Shown piece by piece: positions 33,592-44,816 of a stretch of DNA of 48,652 bases. Origin of the DNA: Nocardia carnea (GTDB taxonomy: Bacteria > Actinomycetota > Actinomycetes > Mycobacteriales > Mycobacteriaceae); assembly GCF_029868325.1 (NCBI RefSeq), contig NZ_JARWNW010000204.1, forward strand, positions 1-48,652. The letters run 5' to 3'. A program made the translations under genes and the position numbers. Below the pieces are notes generated by a model that had not been told where the DNA came from, made no database searches, and was given only the letters and a program-made list of their open reading frames with translations. Each line of letters begins with the position of its first letter. Position 1 is the stretch's first letter.

Positions 33592-34805
33592 CCGCACCAC
33601 CGGAGGTCCGCGCCGCGCTGGATGCGGCGTACCGCGACGAGTGGGGTCAAGTGGTCGCCACCCTGATCGGGGCGACCGGCGACTGGGACCTGGCCGAGGA
33701 CTGTGCACAGGACGCGTTCGCCGCGGCGTTGTCCGCGTGGGCGCGCGACGGTATCCCCGATCGCCCAGGGGCCTGGCTCACCACGACCGCACGCAACCGC
33801 GCGACAGACCGGCTACGCCGGAACACAGCTGCGAAAACGAAACTTCGCCAGCTCGCCGTGCTGGCCCGCGACCCGGCCGAGCCGCCGGTAGACGTAATTC
33901 CCGATGAGCGGTTACGGCTGATATTCACGTGTTGCCATCCCGCGCTGCCGTTTCCGGCCCGGGTCGCGCTCACCTTGCGGACGCTGGCCGGCGTGAGCAC
34001 CCCCGAGATAGCCCGCGCTTTCCTGACCACCGAGTCCACGATGGCGCAGCGCCTGGTGCGGGCCAAGCGCAAGATCGTCGAGGCCGGCATCCCGTACCGG
34101 GTTCCCCCGGCGGAATTGCTACCGGAGCGTTTGGCCGCGGTCGCGGCGGTGCTGTATCTGATCTTCAACCAGGGCTACGGCGATGCGGCCACACAGCGCG
34201 GGCTGACCGCGGAAGCCATTCACCTCGCGCGGATGCTGGTCCGGTTGCTGCCTGCCGAACCCGAGGCGCGGGGCCTGCTGGCGCTGATGCTGCTGCTCGA
34301 GGCCCGCCGCGAACAACGTACCGAGGACGGTGTGCTGATCACGTTGGAGGATCAGGACCGCTCCCGATGGGATGGCGCGCTGATAACCGAAGGGGTCCGC
34401 ATACTGGACGAGGCGCTGGCTCTGCGGCGTCCCGGGCCGTATCAGGTGCAGGCCGCCATCGCGGCCTGCCATGCCGGCGCACCCGACGCGGCGTCCACGG
34501 ACTGGTCACAGATCGCGGCGCTCTACCGTGTCCTCGCGCGGCTGGCGCCGTCTCCGGTGGTCGATCTCAACCATGCCGTGGCGGTAGCCATGACCGAGGG
34601 CGTCCCGGCCGGTCTCGCCCTCGTCGACGAACTCGCCGAATCCGGTCGCCTGGACGGCTACTACCTACTTCCCGCGACCCGCGCCGATCTGCTGCGCCGG
34701 CAGGGCCGGGTCACCGAGGCCGCCGCGGCCTATGAGCAAGCATTGGAACTGGCGCCTTCCGCCGCCGAACGCCGCTACCTGACCCGGCGGCTGCGCGGGC
34801 TCTGA
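33588..34805 (+). CDS. ECF sigma factor, ECF42 type with C-terminal extension
   Basis: A 405-residue sigma factor. Region 2 includes DLAEDCAQDAFAAALSAWARDGIPDRPGAWLTTTARNRATDRLRR, and region 4 includes RVALTLRTLAGVSTPEIARAFLTTESTMAQRLVRAKRKI. After these about 190 residues a C-terminal TPR-like domain of some 200 residues follows (AIHLARMLVRLLPAEPEARGLL and QVQAAIAACHAGAPDAASTDW), the hallmark of the ECF42 class. Start at the ATG at 33588, overlapping the YciI stop. This class lacks a classical anti-sigma factor; its DGPF neighbour is the expected partner. The SRPBCC gene 110 bases downstream may belong to the same unit. Confidence 0.9.
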   Translation: MTAPPEVRAALDAAYRDEWGQVVATLIGATGDWDLAEDCAQDAFAAALSAWARDGIPDRPGAWLTTTARNRATDRLRRNTAAKTKLRQLAVLARDPAEPPVDVIPDERLRLIFTCCHPALPFPARVALTLRTLAGVSTPEIARAFLTTESTMAQRLVRAKRKIVEAGIPYRVPPAELLPERLAAVAAVLYLIFNQGYGDAATQRGLTAEAIHLARMLVRLLPAEPEARGLLALMLLLEARREQRTEDGVLITLEDQDRSRWDGALITEGVRILDEALALRRPGPYQVQAAIAACHAGAPDAASTDWSQIAALYRVLARLAPSPVVDLNHAVAVAMTEGVPAGLALVDELAESGRLDGYYLLPATRADLLRRQGRVTEAAAAYEQALELAPSAAERRYLTRRLRGL

Positions 34806-34915
34806 CCTGCGACGCGGCGATCGTCCCGAATTTTCTCGAACTTTTTCCCATGCGGGTGTCGATCCGGTCGGTGTTGCTTCGTCGGTGGGGCGAAACCACC
34901 GATGAAGAGAGGACG

Positions 34916-35416
34916 ATGACGATGTCGAATTCCGAGTACTTGACCGCGGCCGTAACCGTGCGGGAAACCCCCGAGGAGGTCTTCGCGGCCGTGACGAACG
35001 TGCGCGGCTGGTGGAGCGAGAACCTCATCGGTGCGAGCGCCGCCTTGGGCGACGAGTTCGTTTTCACCGACGACAGCAAATATGCCGGGGAAACCGCGAA
35101 GGAGAAAGAAGGCATCCGGTTTGCCCGGTTCCAGCTCACCGAGGTGACTCCGGGTGCACGCATGGTCTGGCAGGTGGTGGATTCCGATCTCACCTTCGTC
35201 GACGACCGCACCGAATGGACCGATACGACGGTCGTCTTCGATATCACCGCGACACCGGAGGGCACGACACTGCAGTTCACGCACAAGGGCCTGACCGCCG
35301 ACGAGTCGGAATGCTTCGAGGCCTGCTCACGCGGCTGGACCTTCTACATCACGAAAAGCCTGCCGCAGCTGCTGAGCACCGGCACCGGTGATCCCATTCC
35401 GAGGTACCACGCGTGA
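34916..35416 (+). CDS. SRPBCC (AHSA1-like) protein
   Basis: A 166-residue START-like protein. The ATG at 34916 is preceded by GAAGAGAGG. Typical features are the opening YLTAAVTVRETPEEVFAAVTNVRGWWSE, the central strand pairs (ARMVWQVVDSDLTFVDDRTEW) and the end TTLQFTHKGLTADESECFEACSRGW. Members bind hydrophobic ligands or help protein folding. It is downstream of the ECF42 gene in the same direction, so a link to that sigma factor is plausible but not shown. Confidence 0.8.
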   Translation: MTMSNSEYLTAAVTVRETPEEVFAAVTNVRGWWSENLIGASAALGDEFVFTDDSKYAGETAKEKEGIRFARFQLTEVTPGARMVWQVVDSDLTFVDDRTEWTDTTVVFDITATPEGTTLQFTHKGLTADESECFEACSRGWTFYITKSLPQLLSTGTGDPIPRYHA

Positions 35417-35515
35417 CAACGGCCCGATAGACCCGCTCGGGTCTCGTTTGCACAGGTCACCGGGTTGCTACCTGTTTCGCTCATCACATTGCCGCGGGAC
35501 CCTTTGCCGCTCGCC

Positions 35516-35529
35516 TTACCCGTCGGTAA
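35516..35529. promoter_or_regulatory. Palindrome TTACC-CGTC-GGTAA upstream of fadE5
   Basis: Perfect 5-base arms with a 4-base spacer, 122 bases before the fadE5 start. The core is the same as that upstream of etfD (1145-1158). Confidence 0.7.
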
Positions 35530-35542
35530 TATAGGCAGTAAG

Positions 35543-35556
35543 TTACCCGCGAGTAG
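35543..35556. promoter_or_regulatory. Second, imperfect TTACC-N4 site upstream of fadE5
   Basis: TTACC-CGCG-AGTAG, two mismatches from the ideal right arm, 27 bases after the first copy. A separate perfect 10-base palindrome GGTAGCTACC follows at 35570-35579. This clustering before one promoter supports a real control region. Confidence 0.55.
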
Positions 35557-35650
35557 CCTGCCGCGTTCCGGTAGCTACCCGGTGGCAACAACGGGCGGGA
35601 ACGGCTAACCACACCGACCGCACCCGACTCAACGGAGAGTGAGTATCACA

Positions 35651-37486
35651 ATGGGTCATTACAAGAGCAACGTCCGCGACCTGGAGTTCAACCTCTTCGA
35701 GGTCCTCGGTCTGGACAAGATCCTGGAGTCCGGCGCCTACGGCGACCTGGACGCCGACACCGTGAAGGAGATGCTCAACGAGGTGCGTCGCCTGGCCGAA
35801 GGCCCGCTGGCGGAATCCTTCGCCGACGCCGACCGCAATCCGCCGGTCTTCGACCCGGAAACCCATACGGTCACCCTCCCCGAGTCGTTCAAGAAGAGCT
35901 ACCGGACCCTGCAGGAAGGCGGCTGGGACAGCTTCTCCGTCGACCCTGAACTCGGCGGTATCGACGTCCCGCGCGCCGCCTACTGGGCCATCGCCGAACT
36001 GCTCCTCGGCGCGCAGCCCGCGGCCTTCATGTACGCCGCCGGCCCCGGTTTCGCGAACATCTTCTACAACAACGCCACCGAAGAGCAGAAGAAGTGGGCC
36101 AAGATCGCCGTCGAGCAGGGCTGGGGCGCCACCATGGTGCTCACCGAGCCCGACGCCGGCTCCGATGTGGGCGCGGGCCGCACCAAGGCGGTCCAGCAGG
36201 AGGACGGCTCCTGGCATATCGAGGGCGTGAAGCGCTTCATCACCTCGGCCGATTCGGACGACCTGTTCCCGAACATCATGCATCTGGTGCTCGCCCGCCC
36301 CGAGGGCGCCGGCCCGGGCACCAAGGGCCTGTCGCTGTTCTTCGTACCGAAGTTCCACTTCGACCACGAAACCGGCGAACTGGGCGACCGCAACGGCGTA
36401 TTCGTCACCAATGTCGAGCACAAGATGGGCCTGAAGGTTTCGGCCACCTGTGAGGTCACCTTCGGCGGCCACGGCATCCCGGCCAAGGGCTGGCTCGTGG
36501 GTGAGGTGCACAAGGGTATCGCGCAGATGTTCGAGGTCATCGAGCACGCGCGGATGATGGTGGGCACCAAGGCCATCGCCACCCTGTCCACCGGCTACCT
36601 GAACGCCCTCGACTACGCCAAGCAGCGCGTGCAGGGCGCCGACCTGACCAAGATGTCGGACAAGGCCGCCCCGCGGGTCACCATCACCCACCACCCGGAT
36701 GTGCGGCGCAGCCTGGCCACCCAGAAGGCGTACGCGGAGGGCCTGCGCGCGGTGTACCTGTACACCGCGGCCCACCAGGACGCCGATGTCGCCGCGGCCG
36801 TTTCCGGTGCCGACGCCGATCTCGCGGCCCGCGTCAACGATCTGCTGCTGCCGATCGTGAAGGGGGTGGGTTCCGAGCGGGCCTACCAGTACCTCACCGA
36901 ATCGCTGCAGACCCTGGGCGGATCCGGCTTCCTGCAGGACTACCCGATCGAGCAGTACATCCGCGACGCCAAGATCGACTCGCTGTACGAGGGCACCACC
37001 GCCATCCAGGCGCAGGACTTCTTCTTCCGCAAGATCGCCCGGGACCGCGGTGTCGCGCTGGGCCATGTGGCCGGACAGGTGCAGAAGTTCATCGACTCGG
37101 AGGCGGGCAACGGCCGGCTCAAGGCCGAGCGCAAGCTGCTGGCGACCGCGCTCGAGGATGTGCAGGCCATGGCCGCCACACTCACCGGGCACCTGATGGG
37201 CGCCCAGGAGCAGACCGATGAGCTGTACAAGGTCGGCCTGGGTTCGGTGCGTTTCCTGCTCTCGGTCGGCGATCTGCTGATCGGCTGGCAGCTGCTGCGG
37301 CAGGCCGAGGTCGCCGGTGCCGCACTGGATGCCGGCGCGGAAGGTGCCGATCAGGCCTTCTACCAGGGCAAGGTCGGCGTGGCGCAGTTCTTCGCCCGCA
37401 ATATCCTGCCGGAGCTGACGGCCACCCGCACCATCCTGTCGAACCTGGACAACGACATCATGGAGCTGGACGAGGCGGCGTTCTGA
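35651..37486 (+). CDS. fadE5: FadE5-type acyl-CoA dehydrogenase
   Basis: A 611-residue acyl-CoA dehydrogenase of the large FadE5 class; [18 protein letters not shown] is nearly the same as the start I recall for M. tuberculosis FadE5 (Rv0244c), and the length agrees. FadE5 acts broadly on saturated acyl-CoAs, and its electrons go to ETF and on to EtfD. Visible regions are [18 protein letters not shown] (FAD/substrate), [17 protein letters not shown] and a C-terminal [21 protein letters not shown] followed by [18 protein letters not shown]. The extra ~150-residue C-terminal helical domain is present. The start is the ATG at 35651; a GTG at 35639 is less likely. Preceded by palindromes shared with etfD and closed by a textbook terminator. 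Confidence 0.93.
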   Translation: MGHYKSNVRDLEFNLFEVLGLDKILESGAYGDLDADTVKEMLNEVRRLAEGPLAESFADADRNPPVFDPETHTVTLPESFKKSYRTLQEGGWDSFSVDPELGGIDVPRAAYWAIAELLLGAQPAAFMYAAGPGFANIFYNNATEEQKKWAKIAVEQGWGATMVLTEPDAGSDVGAGRTKAVQQEDGSWHIEGVKRFITSADSDDLFPNIMHLVLARPEGAGPGTKGLSLFFVPKFHFDHETGELGDRNGVFVTNVEHKMGLKVSATCEVTFGGHGIPAKGWLVGEVHKGIAQMFEVIEHARMMVGTKAIATLSTGYLNALDYAKQRVQGADLTKMSDKAAPRVTITHHPDVRRSLATQKAYAEGLRAVYLYTAAHQDADVAAAVSGADADLAARVNDLLLPIVKGVGSERAYQYLTESLQTLGGSGFLQDYPIEQYIRDAKIDSLYEGTTAIQAQDFFFRKIARDRGVALGHVAGQVQKFIDSEAGNGRLKAERKLLATALEDVQAMAATLTGHLMGAQEQTDELYKVGLGSVRFLLSVGDLLIGWQLLRQAEVAGAALDAGAEGADQAFYQGKVGVAQFFARNILPELTATRTILSNLDNDIMELDEAAF

Positions 37487-39226
<1,740 letters not shown>

Positions 39227-39264
39227 CCCGCAGACCGCGCAGTTCCGCAGGAGGACAACCGAGA

Positions 39265-40356
39265 ATGACTCGCCGCCCGCTGTCCGTACTCGTGCGCGCC
39301 GGGATAGTGGGTGCTACCGCGGCCCTCGTCCTGGCCGGTCCGGCCGCAGCCGACCCCAACAATGTGAATCCCATCCCCGGGATCAACGGCCAGCCACGCG
39401 GGCTGCCGCAGCTACCGGGCGAAACCCAGGCCGTCTTCCAGGTCACCGGGATGGACAGCCCCAACCGGACCGAGCGGGTGAACGTACTCGGCACCGATCT
39501 CGGGGTGATGTGGGACGACGGAGCCGGGACCATGATCACGGCGTTCGGCGATTCCGCCGGTCTCGGTATCCCCAACCTGCTGGCCGGCAGCGCATGGGCG
39601 TGGAGCAGCAATGTGCTCTTCCACAGCCGCACCAAGGACCCGTCGCAGGGCATCATCTTCGACGGTGCGGTCCCGAACCCGCTGCCCAGCCCGAAGATCC
39701 CGGGTATCGAGATCAGCCTGATCCCGACCGCCGGGGTCGCGGTGGGCGGTGTGCAGTACATGAGCATGATGTCGGTGAAGGAATGGGGCGACCACGGCAA
39801 GTGGACCACCAACTTCTCGACCCTCGCCTCCTCCGCCGACGGCGGCCGGACCTGGGCGCAGCTGCCCACCACCCGCCGGGCCAACGGCGGCGGCCACGAA
39901 CGTTTTCAGCAGAACGCGTTCGTGAAGGCCGATGGGTATGTGTACCGGTACGGCACGGCAGCCGGGCGGGGCAACGCCGGCTACATCTCCCGGGTGCGGG
40001 AGGCGGATATCGCGAATGTCGACGCCTACGAGTACTGGGACGGCCACGGCTGGAAGGTGAACGACCCGTTGGCCGCGACGCCGATTGTCGAGGGTGTCGC
40101 CGAATTGTCGGTGCAGTGGAACGACCATCTGCGCAAATACGTGATGCTGACGACCGATCCGCACAACTCGGTGGTGCTGCGCACGGCGGACACCCCGGAA
40201 GGCCCGTGGAGTACACCGCGCGTGCTGGTGGAGGCAGCTTCCCTGCCTACCGCCTACGCGCCCATGATCTTCCCCTACCAGACGGGCAGCGACCTGTACT
40301 TCCTGCTCACGGTGCACCGGCAGTACAACGTCCTGCTGATGCGCACCCCGCTGTAG
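39265..40356 (+). CDS. Secreted DUF4185 protein, paralogue 2
   Basis: A 363-residue exported protein, close paralogue of the gene at 29295 (for example GLPQLPGETQAVFQVTGMDSPN against GLPQLHGATRAVFQVTGMASPN). Signal peptide MTRRPLSVLVRAGIVG..., cleavage after AAA around residue 29. The ATG at 39265 follows AGGAGG; an in-frame ATG at 39223 overlaps the rox stop and is less likely. The DUF4185 propeller features are conserved (LGTDLGVMWDDGAGTM, VQYMSMMSVKEWGDHGKW, YISRVREADIANVDAYEYWDG). It is 38 bases after rox with no terminator between, so rox and this gene are probably cotranscribed. Confidence 0.85.
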   Translation: MTRRPLSVLVRAGIVGATAALVLAGPAAADPNNVNPIPGINGQPRGLPQLPGETQAVFQVTGMDSPNRTERVNVLGTDLGVMWDDGAGTMITAFGDSAGLGIPNLLAGSAWAWSSNVLFHSRTKDPSQGIIFDGAVPNPLPSPKIPGIEISLIPTAGVAVGGVQYMSMMSVKEWGDHGKWTTNFSTLASSADGGRTWAQLPTTRRANGGGHERFQQNAFVKADGYVYRYGTAAGRGNAGYISRVREADIANVDAYEYWDGHGWKVNDPLAATPIVEGVAELSVQWNDHLRKYVMLTTDPHNSVVLRTADTPEGPWSTPRVLVEAASLPTAYAPMIFPYQTGSDLYFLLTVHRQYNVLLMRTPL

Positions 40357-40799
40357 GCGGGGCGGCGCCGTAAGTCACCGGCGGCCTACCGGACACTGTG
40401 ACCATTACGGCAGCCGAAGTCGACCGGCCGGGTCGCGCTCACCACGATGACCCCGGGCGACCGTTGACGCGGTCCCGAAACATGCGACGCCGGCATCGTC
40501 GCCGAGACCGCCGATGCCGGCGATCTGCGCGATACCGCGGCCACCCGAGCCGCTGTCCCTGGCGGCCAACCGAACGCCGGCCTGCCGGTGATCAAACGTA
40601 GAAATCGGCGCACAACCTGCGCCGGCCCGAGACTCGGCACAAGCACGGTGGGCGGCACCTCATGGCCGACTCGGCCTCAATGCGCTCGACGACCAGGTCG
40701 TTTCGGTACCGAGGCCGACGTGCCGCAGCGACCGTCAGCTACCCCACGGACGAGCAGGCAGGGAACGCCGCTGTTCCACCGGCCGGCCGGTGTGGCGTA
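40357..40799. other. Gene-free stretch between convergent genes
   Basis: 443 bases without a recognisable gene, ending at the stop of the VanW-family gene. The only clear structure is the hairpin at 40488-40522. The forward frame around 40480-40620 reads like coding sequence for some 45 residues (…VAETADAGDLRDTAATRA…) but has no start and no family. Confidence 0.5.
40488..40522. terminator. Hairpin between DUF4185 and VanW genes
   Basis: Perfect 11-base arms (CGCCGGCATCG and CGATGCCGGCG) around a 13-base loop. It lies between converging genes and may terminate both; it is 130 bases from the DUF4185 stop and almost 280 from the VanW stop, so this is tentative. Confidence 0.45.
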
Positions 40800-43262
40800 T
40801 CAGCGGTTACCCGCGCGATTGGTGGGCCGGCTGCCCTCGTTGCCGCTGCTCGGCGGCACTGCGGTCGGCTCCGAAGTGTCCTCGGGCTGTTCCCCGTCGG
40901 ATTTCTCATCGTCCGGGGAAACGCATTTCACCTCGGGAACCGGGTCGTACTTGACCGTCCGCGTATGCCGGGAAATCTCCTGACCGGTATTGATATCGGT
41001 GATCACCCGGGTATCGGCGATCGTGAAACCGGGTGCTCCCGTGGAGGCAATACAGTCGTCGCCCTCGGGCAGGGTGATGGTTTCCGGTTCGGTCGGCTTG
41101 GACTTTTCGCCGGTGATGGATTCGACGTTCACCGTCTTGGTGCCCCAGATACGCACCGTCACATCGGAGCTGTCGGCGAACGCCTGGATGTAAATGCCGT
41201 GCGGAGTGTTGTTACGGAACTGCAGGTCGATGGCACCGTCGAAGACGGTGGCCTCCCGGGCGGCCGGGTAGCGGGAGATGTAGTAGCTGTGCTCGGTGTG
41301 GCCCGCGTCTTCGAGCCCGGCGAAATATGCGGCGTTGTAGAGGGTGGTGGCGAACTGGCTGATCCCGCCGCCGACCGCCGTGCTGGGACGGCCGTGGTCG
41401 ATGATGCCGGATTCGACATAGCCCTCGGCCGCGCCGCGGGTGCCGGTATGCCCGTTCAGGGAGAACGTGTCACCGGGTTTCACGACCGCACCGTTCACCT
41501 CCCGGGCGACGGTCCGGATGTTCACACCCGACGGACCGGAGAAATCGCCGGTGGTGAACTCACCCATCACCTCGGTAATGCCCAGCGACTCCGCCGCCTG
41601 GGTGGTGAGCTTCGGTTCGATCCGCTCATAGATCGCCGCGGTGGTGCGCTGCGGTCCGGCGGCGGCCAGCATCGCCGGCAACTGATCCAGCGATTTCGGC
41701 CAGTTGATCTTGTCGCCGACCACGGCGGGAACCACGGTCGGCGCACCGGAGAAGGTGAAGGTCGCATCCTTGGGTTCGACCTCGGTCGGCGCCAGCTGCG
41801 GGGCGAGCAGATCCGTCGCCACCTTGTGGTCGAATTCGACGCGCAGACCACCGTGGCCGTCCGGGACGAAACTCACGATGGCGGCGATCTGCTCCGGATT
41901 CAGCGTCGCGGTCCCGTTGCCCTTACCCGAATACACCACCGGCGCACTCACGGCAGGCTCGGCGATCTCGTGCAGCGCCTTCTCGATGGCGTCGCGCCGG
42001 ACCGCGGGGGGTGCGGGCGTAACGGGCAGGTCCAGGGTGTTCGCCGTGGCCCACTGGTCGGTGAGCACGGTCCGCGCCGCGGCCGTGTCCAGAATCCGGC
42101 CCGGAACCGGGTCCACGGCGACCGGCCGTGTGCCCTCGAAGGCGATACCGCCCTCCACCGGCGGCTGATCGTGTACCCGCAGTTCATCGAGGGTGCGCCC
42201 GAAGGCGGCCTCGTCGACCGTGCTGGCCACCGTGACCTCACGGGTGGCGACGAAGGACAGCAGCCGGGCCGCGGGATTGAGCGGCTGGCCACCCACCCGC
42301 TCCCAGGTGGCGTCCCAGTCCACGCCGAGGCCGGCGGCGCTGGGTACCAGCTCGGTCTGCACATCGGCGATCTTCACCGGCACCACTTCGCCGGAGCGGG
42401 CATCGAGGGTGGTCTGCAGCTTTGCGCGAGCCTCGTCCTTGTCCATCCCGCCGATCGCGACCCCCGCGACCTCGACGCCGCGCGGAACGCTGCCGGAGGT
42501 CATCACCAGATCGGCGATATAACCCACCAGGGCGATACCGAACACCACGGCGGCGGCCAGCAGCACGCGGCGAGCGGTCGCGGAACCACGAAATCGGTCG
42601 CGGAGGCCGGCCGGTGAACGCTTGTTCCCGTCGTCTCCACCGTCTCCGCCGGAACCTCCCGGGCGCCCCTGCGGCGGCCGCGGTGGCGCCGGAGGGACCG
42701 AGCCGCTCTGCGCGAGGGCATCGGTCGCGGCGGTGTCATCGGAGTAGGCCGACCACGCGGCCTCCTCACCGGCCAAGCGCTGTGTAAGGGCGGCGGACTC
42801 GAAGACTTCGGTGGGGGCGTCGAAATCGGGGCCGCCGGCGGCATAGGCGTCCGGCGGCGGAGTGGGGCCGCTGCGCGGCAACTGCTGAGTGGCGAAATCG
42901 GGTCCGGCCGGATCGGCACCGCCCCGGGCCTGCTGCGGTCCGGTATACCCCGGCGCGAGCGGCGCGGCAGCCGGGTGGGAAACGGTGGGAGCGGGGCCGG
43001 AGGTTTGGTTGGGCGAGCCCTCGGATACTGAATCGGGGGAGGCCGCGGAGTTATCTGCGCCGGCCGTACCGGTCGCCGGGTTCAGCCACGAACTGCCGCC
43101 GCGCCAGCCGGGCGCGACGGTTTCTGCCGGATTCGGTCGTGCGGGCGGCTGTCCCTGCTGGTCACGACCAGTATGCGACGGCTGAGCTGGACCGCTGCCG
43201 GTCGGCTGTGGTCGGCCGGGCTCGTGTCTGTCGCCGCGGTCGGTATTCGATTCGCCGCTCAC
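40800..43262 (-). CDS. VanW-family membrane protein with disordered cytoplasmic N-terminus
   Basis: An 820-residue protein started at the GTG at 43262, preceded by GGGGAGG. Residues 1 to about 225 are a Pro/Gly/Ala/Ser-rich, presumably disordered cytoplasmic region. One membrane segment follows (about 230-255, RVLLAAAVVFGIALVGYIADLVM). The outside part holds two peptidoglycan-binding-like modules (VAGVAIGGMDKDEARAKLQ..., and a second around residue 400) and then the VanW domain with SGPSGVNIRTVAREVNGAVV, GTRGAAEGYVESGIIDHG and ISQFATTLYNAAYFAGLEDA. VanW-type proteins are linked to the cell wall; the vancomycin-resistance name is historical and no van cluster is present. Confidence 0.85.
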   Translation of the reverse strand: MSGESNTDRGDRHEPGRPQPTGSGPAQPSHTGRDQQGQPPARPNPAETVAPGWRGGSSWLNPATGTAGADNSAASPDSVSEGSPNQTSGPAPTVSHPAAAPLAPGYTGPQQARGGADPAGPDFATQQLPRSGPTPPPDAYAAGGPDFDAPTEVFESAALTQRLAGEEAAWSAYSDDTAATDALAQSGSVPPAPPRPPQGRPGGSGGDGGDDGNKRSPAGLRDRFRGSATARRVLLAAAVVFGIALVGYIADLVMTSGSVPRGVEVAGVAIGGMDKDEARAKLQTTLDARSGEVVPVKIADVQTELVPSAAGLGVDWDATWERVGGQPLNPAARLLSFVATREVTVASTVDEAAFGRTLDELRVHDQPPVEGGIAFEGTRPVAVDPVPGRILDTAAARTVLTDQWATANTLDLPVTPAPPAVRRDAIEKALHEIAEPAVSAPVVYSGKGNGTATLNPEQIAAIVSFVPDGHGGLRVEFDHKVATDLLAPQLAPTEVEPKDATFTFSGAPTVVPAVVGDKINWPKSLDQLPAMLAAAGPQRTTAAIYERIEPKLTTQAAESLGITEVMGEFTTGDFSGPSGVNIRTVAREVNGAVVKPGDTFSLNGHTGTRGAAEGYVESGIIDHGRPSTAVGGGISQFATTLYNAAYFAGLEDAGHTEHSYYISRYPAAREATVFDGAIDLQFRNNTPHGIYIQAFADSSDVTVRIWGTKTVNVESITGEKSKPTEPETITLPEGDDCIASTGAPGFTIADTRVITDINTGQEISRHTRTVKYDPVPEVKCVSPDDEKSDGEQPEDTSEPTAVPPSSGNEGSRPTNRAGNR

Positions 43263-43650
43263 GAACCGTCCTCCCCAATCGAAATGTCCGGGGACTCGCC
43301 GGGTGCGAGCCTTCGCCAACGATAGTTGTCCGAACTGTAATCTTCAGTGCCTGATCGATCACAGCTGCGCCATCTGGCGGTCCGGGCAGCGGCTCAATTG
43401 AGACACCGCACAGTAGCCGGGCGATACCACGCAACGGCCTGCACGACCACTGCGCGGTTCTGGTCCGGACAGCAAAGTGGCCCCGTGCAGTCGCCGGGTC
43501 GGGGGTCAGGCGAATACACGGAGCCAACCGGTATATCGGCGCCGCCGACAGGGCGTTACACCCGCGCACACAGAAGTTCGCGACCGCGGCGGGCACAATC
43601 GACTACGACGTGCGATCCGGACCTCCAACCCAGGGAAAAGGGGACACGAG
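43263..43650. other. Divergent region between VanW-family gene and gnd
   Basis: 388 bases with no recognisable gene. A perfect 10-base palindrome CTCAATTGAG lies at 43393-43402. The ribosome-binding site of the VanW-family gene (GGGGAGG) lies just inside its end, and gnd has AAAAGGGG before its ATG. Confidence 0.55.
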
Positions 43651-44685
43651 ATGCAGTTGGGCATGATCGGGCTCGGCCGGATGGGCGCAAATATCGTGCG
43701 GCGGATCGTGGCGGCCGGCCATACCGCGGTGGGCTGCGAACGCCATCCGGAGGTGATCACCGGGCTCACCACCGAACTGGCCGACGGTTTCCGCGGCAGC
43801 ACCGACCTGCGGGAATTCCTCGCAATGCTGGAGACCCCGCGCGTGGTCTGGGTGATGATCCCCGCCGGGGCGACCGGCGCGGTCATCGATCAACTGGCCG
43901 AACTGCTCGACCCCGGCGATATCGTCATCGACGGCGGCAACAGCCGTTACCACGACGATATCGACCGTGCCGCGAAGCTCGGCCCGCTCGGCATCCACTA
44001 TCTGGATATCGGTACCTCCGGCGGAGTCTTCGGCCGCGAACGCGGTTTCTGCCTGATGGTCGGCGGCGAACCGGAACCGTTCCGGCAGGTGGAGCCCCTG
44101 CTGCAAGCGATCGCGCCCGGTGTTGCGGCCGCGCCCCGCACACCGGGCCGTGCAGGCGAACCCGGCCCGGCCGAACACGGGTATCTGCACTGCGGTCCGG
44201 CGGGGGCCGGGCATTTCGTGAAAATGGTCCACAACGGTATCGAGTACGGCGTGATGGCCGCCTACGCTGAGGGCCTCAACATCCTGCACAAAGCCGATTA
44301 CGGCAACCGCGCGGCGAGCGAGTACTCCGCCGAGGAGACGCCGCTGGAGAACCCCGAGTACTACCGCTACGACATCGATATCGCGCAGGTCACCGAGGTG
44401 TGGCGGCGTGGGTCGGTGGTCGCGTCGTGGCTGTTGGACCTGACCGCGGCCCAGCTGCACGCGGATCCGGACCTGGACTCCTTCGGCGGTCGCGTCTCGG
44501 ATTCCGGCGAGGGTCGCTGGACGCTGGACGCCGCGGTCGATATCGGTGTCCCCGCCCCGGTCCTCTCCGCGGCCCTGTTCCAGCGCTTCGCGTCCCGCGG
44601 CGAGTCCGGCTACGCCGACAAAACCCTCTCGGCTATGCGCGAGGCCTTCGGCGGACACCACGAATTACCGGGCGCCGAAAGGTAG
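43651..44685 (+). CDS. gnd: 6-phosphogluconate dehydrogenase, short (Gnd/YqeC) type
   Basis: A 344-residue enzyme converting 6-phosphogluconate to ribulose 5-phosphate, giving CO2 and NAD(P)H. The Rossmann motif is MIGLGRMGANIVRRIVAAGH; IDGGNSRYHDDIDRA and LDIGTSGGVFGRERGFCLMVGG form the substrate site, and HFVKMVHNGIEYGVMAAYAEGL carries the catalytic Lys and His-Asn pair. The protein is shorter than the roughly 470-residue E. coli enzyme, typical of the NAD-preferring bacterial short form. It ends near a hairpin before the convergent fadA2. Confidence 0.92.
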   Translation: MQLGMIGLGRMGANIVRRIVAAGHTAVGCERHPEVITGLTTELADGFRGSTDLREFLAMLETPRVVWVMIPAGATGAVIDQLAELLDPGDIVIDGGNSRYHDDIDRAAKLGPLGIHYLDIGTSGGVFGRERGFCLMVGGEPEPFRQVEPLLQAIAPGVAAAPRTPGRAGEPGPAEHGYLHCGPAGAGHFVKMVHNGIEYGVMAAYAEGLNILHKADYGNRAASEYSAEETPLENPEYYRYDIDIAQVTEVWRRGSVVASWLLDLTAAQLHADPDLDSFGGRVSDSGEGRWTLDAAVDIGVPAPVLSAALFQRFASRGESGYADKTLSAMREAFGGHHELPGAER

Positions 44686-44710
44686 GACCGCATACCCACC
44701 GGGGCCGGTC

Positions 44711-44747
44711 CCGGTGCCGGCGAGCTCCCTGCTCCCGCCGGCACCGG
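44711..44747. terminator. Hairpin between gnd and fadA2
   Basis: Perfect 11-base arms CCGGTGCCGGC and GCCGGCACCGG with a 15-base loop, 25 bases after the gnd stop and 69 bases from the fadA2 stop. A plausible shared terminator for converging genes. Confidence 0.7.
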
Positions 44748-44816
44748 TGTCGCCCGGCTCGGGGTTCACCGCACCCAGCTGCCGACCGCCTGCGGCCGGA
44801 TGCGGCGCTATCCCGC

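Noticed and set aside
40662..42617. Long plus-strand open frame over the VanW-family gene
   Set aside because: Shadow of the VanW-family gene; composition is typical of antisense GC-rich frames.
40800..43262. Vancomycin-resistance cluster
   Set aside because: VanW homology alone; no vanH/A/X, vanR or vanS genes are present in the window.
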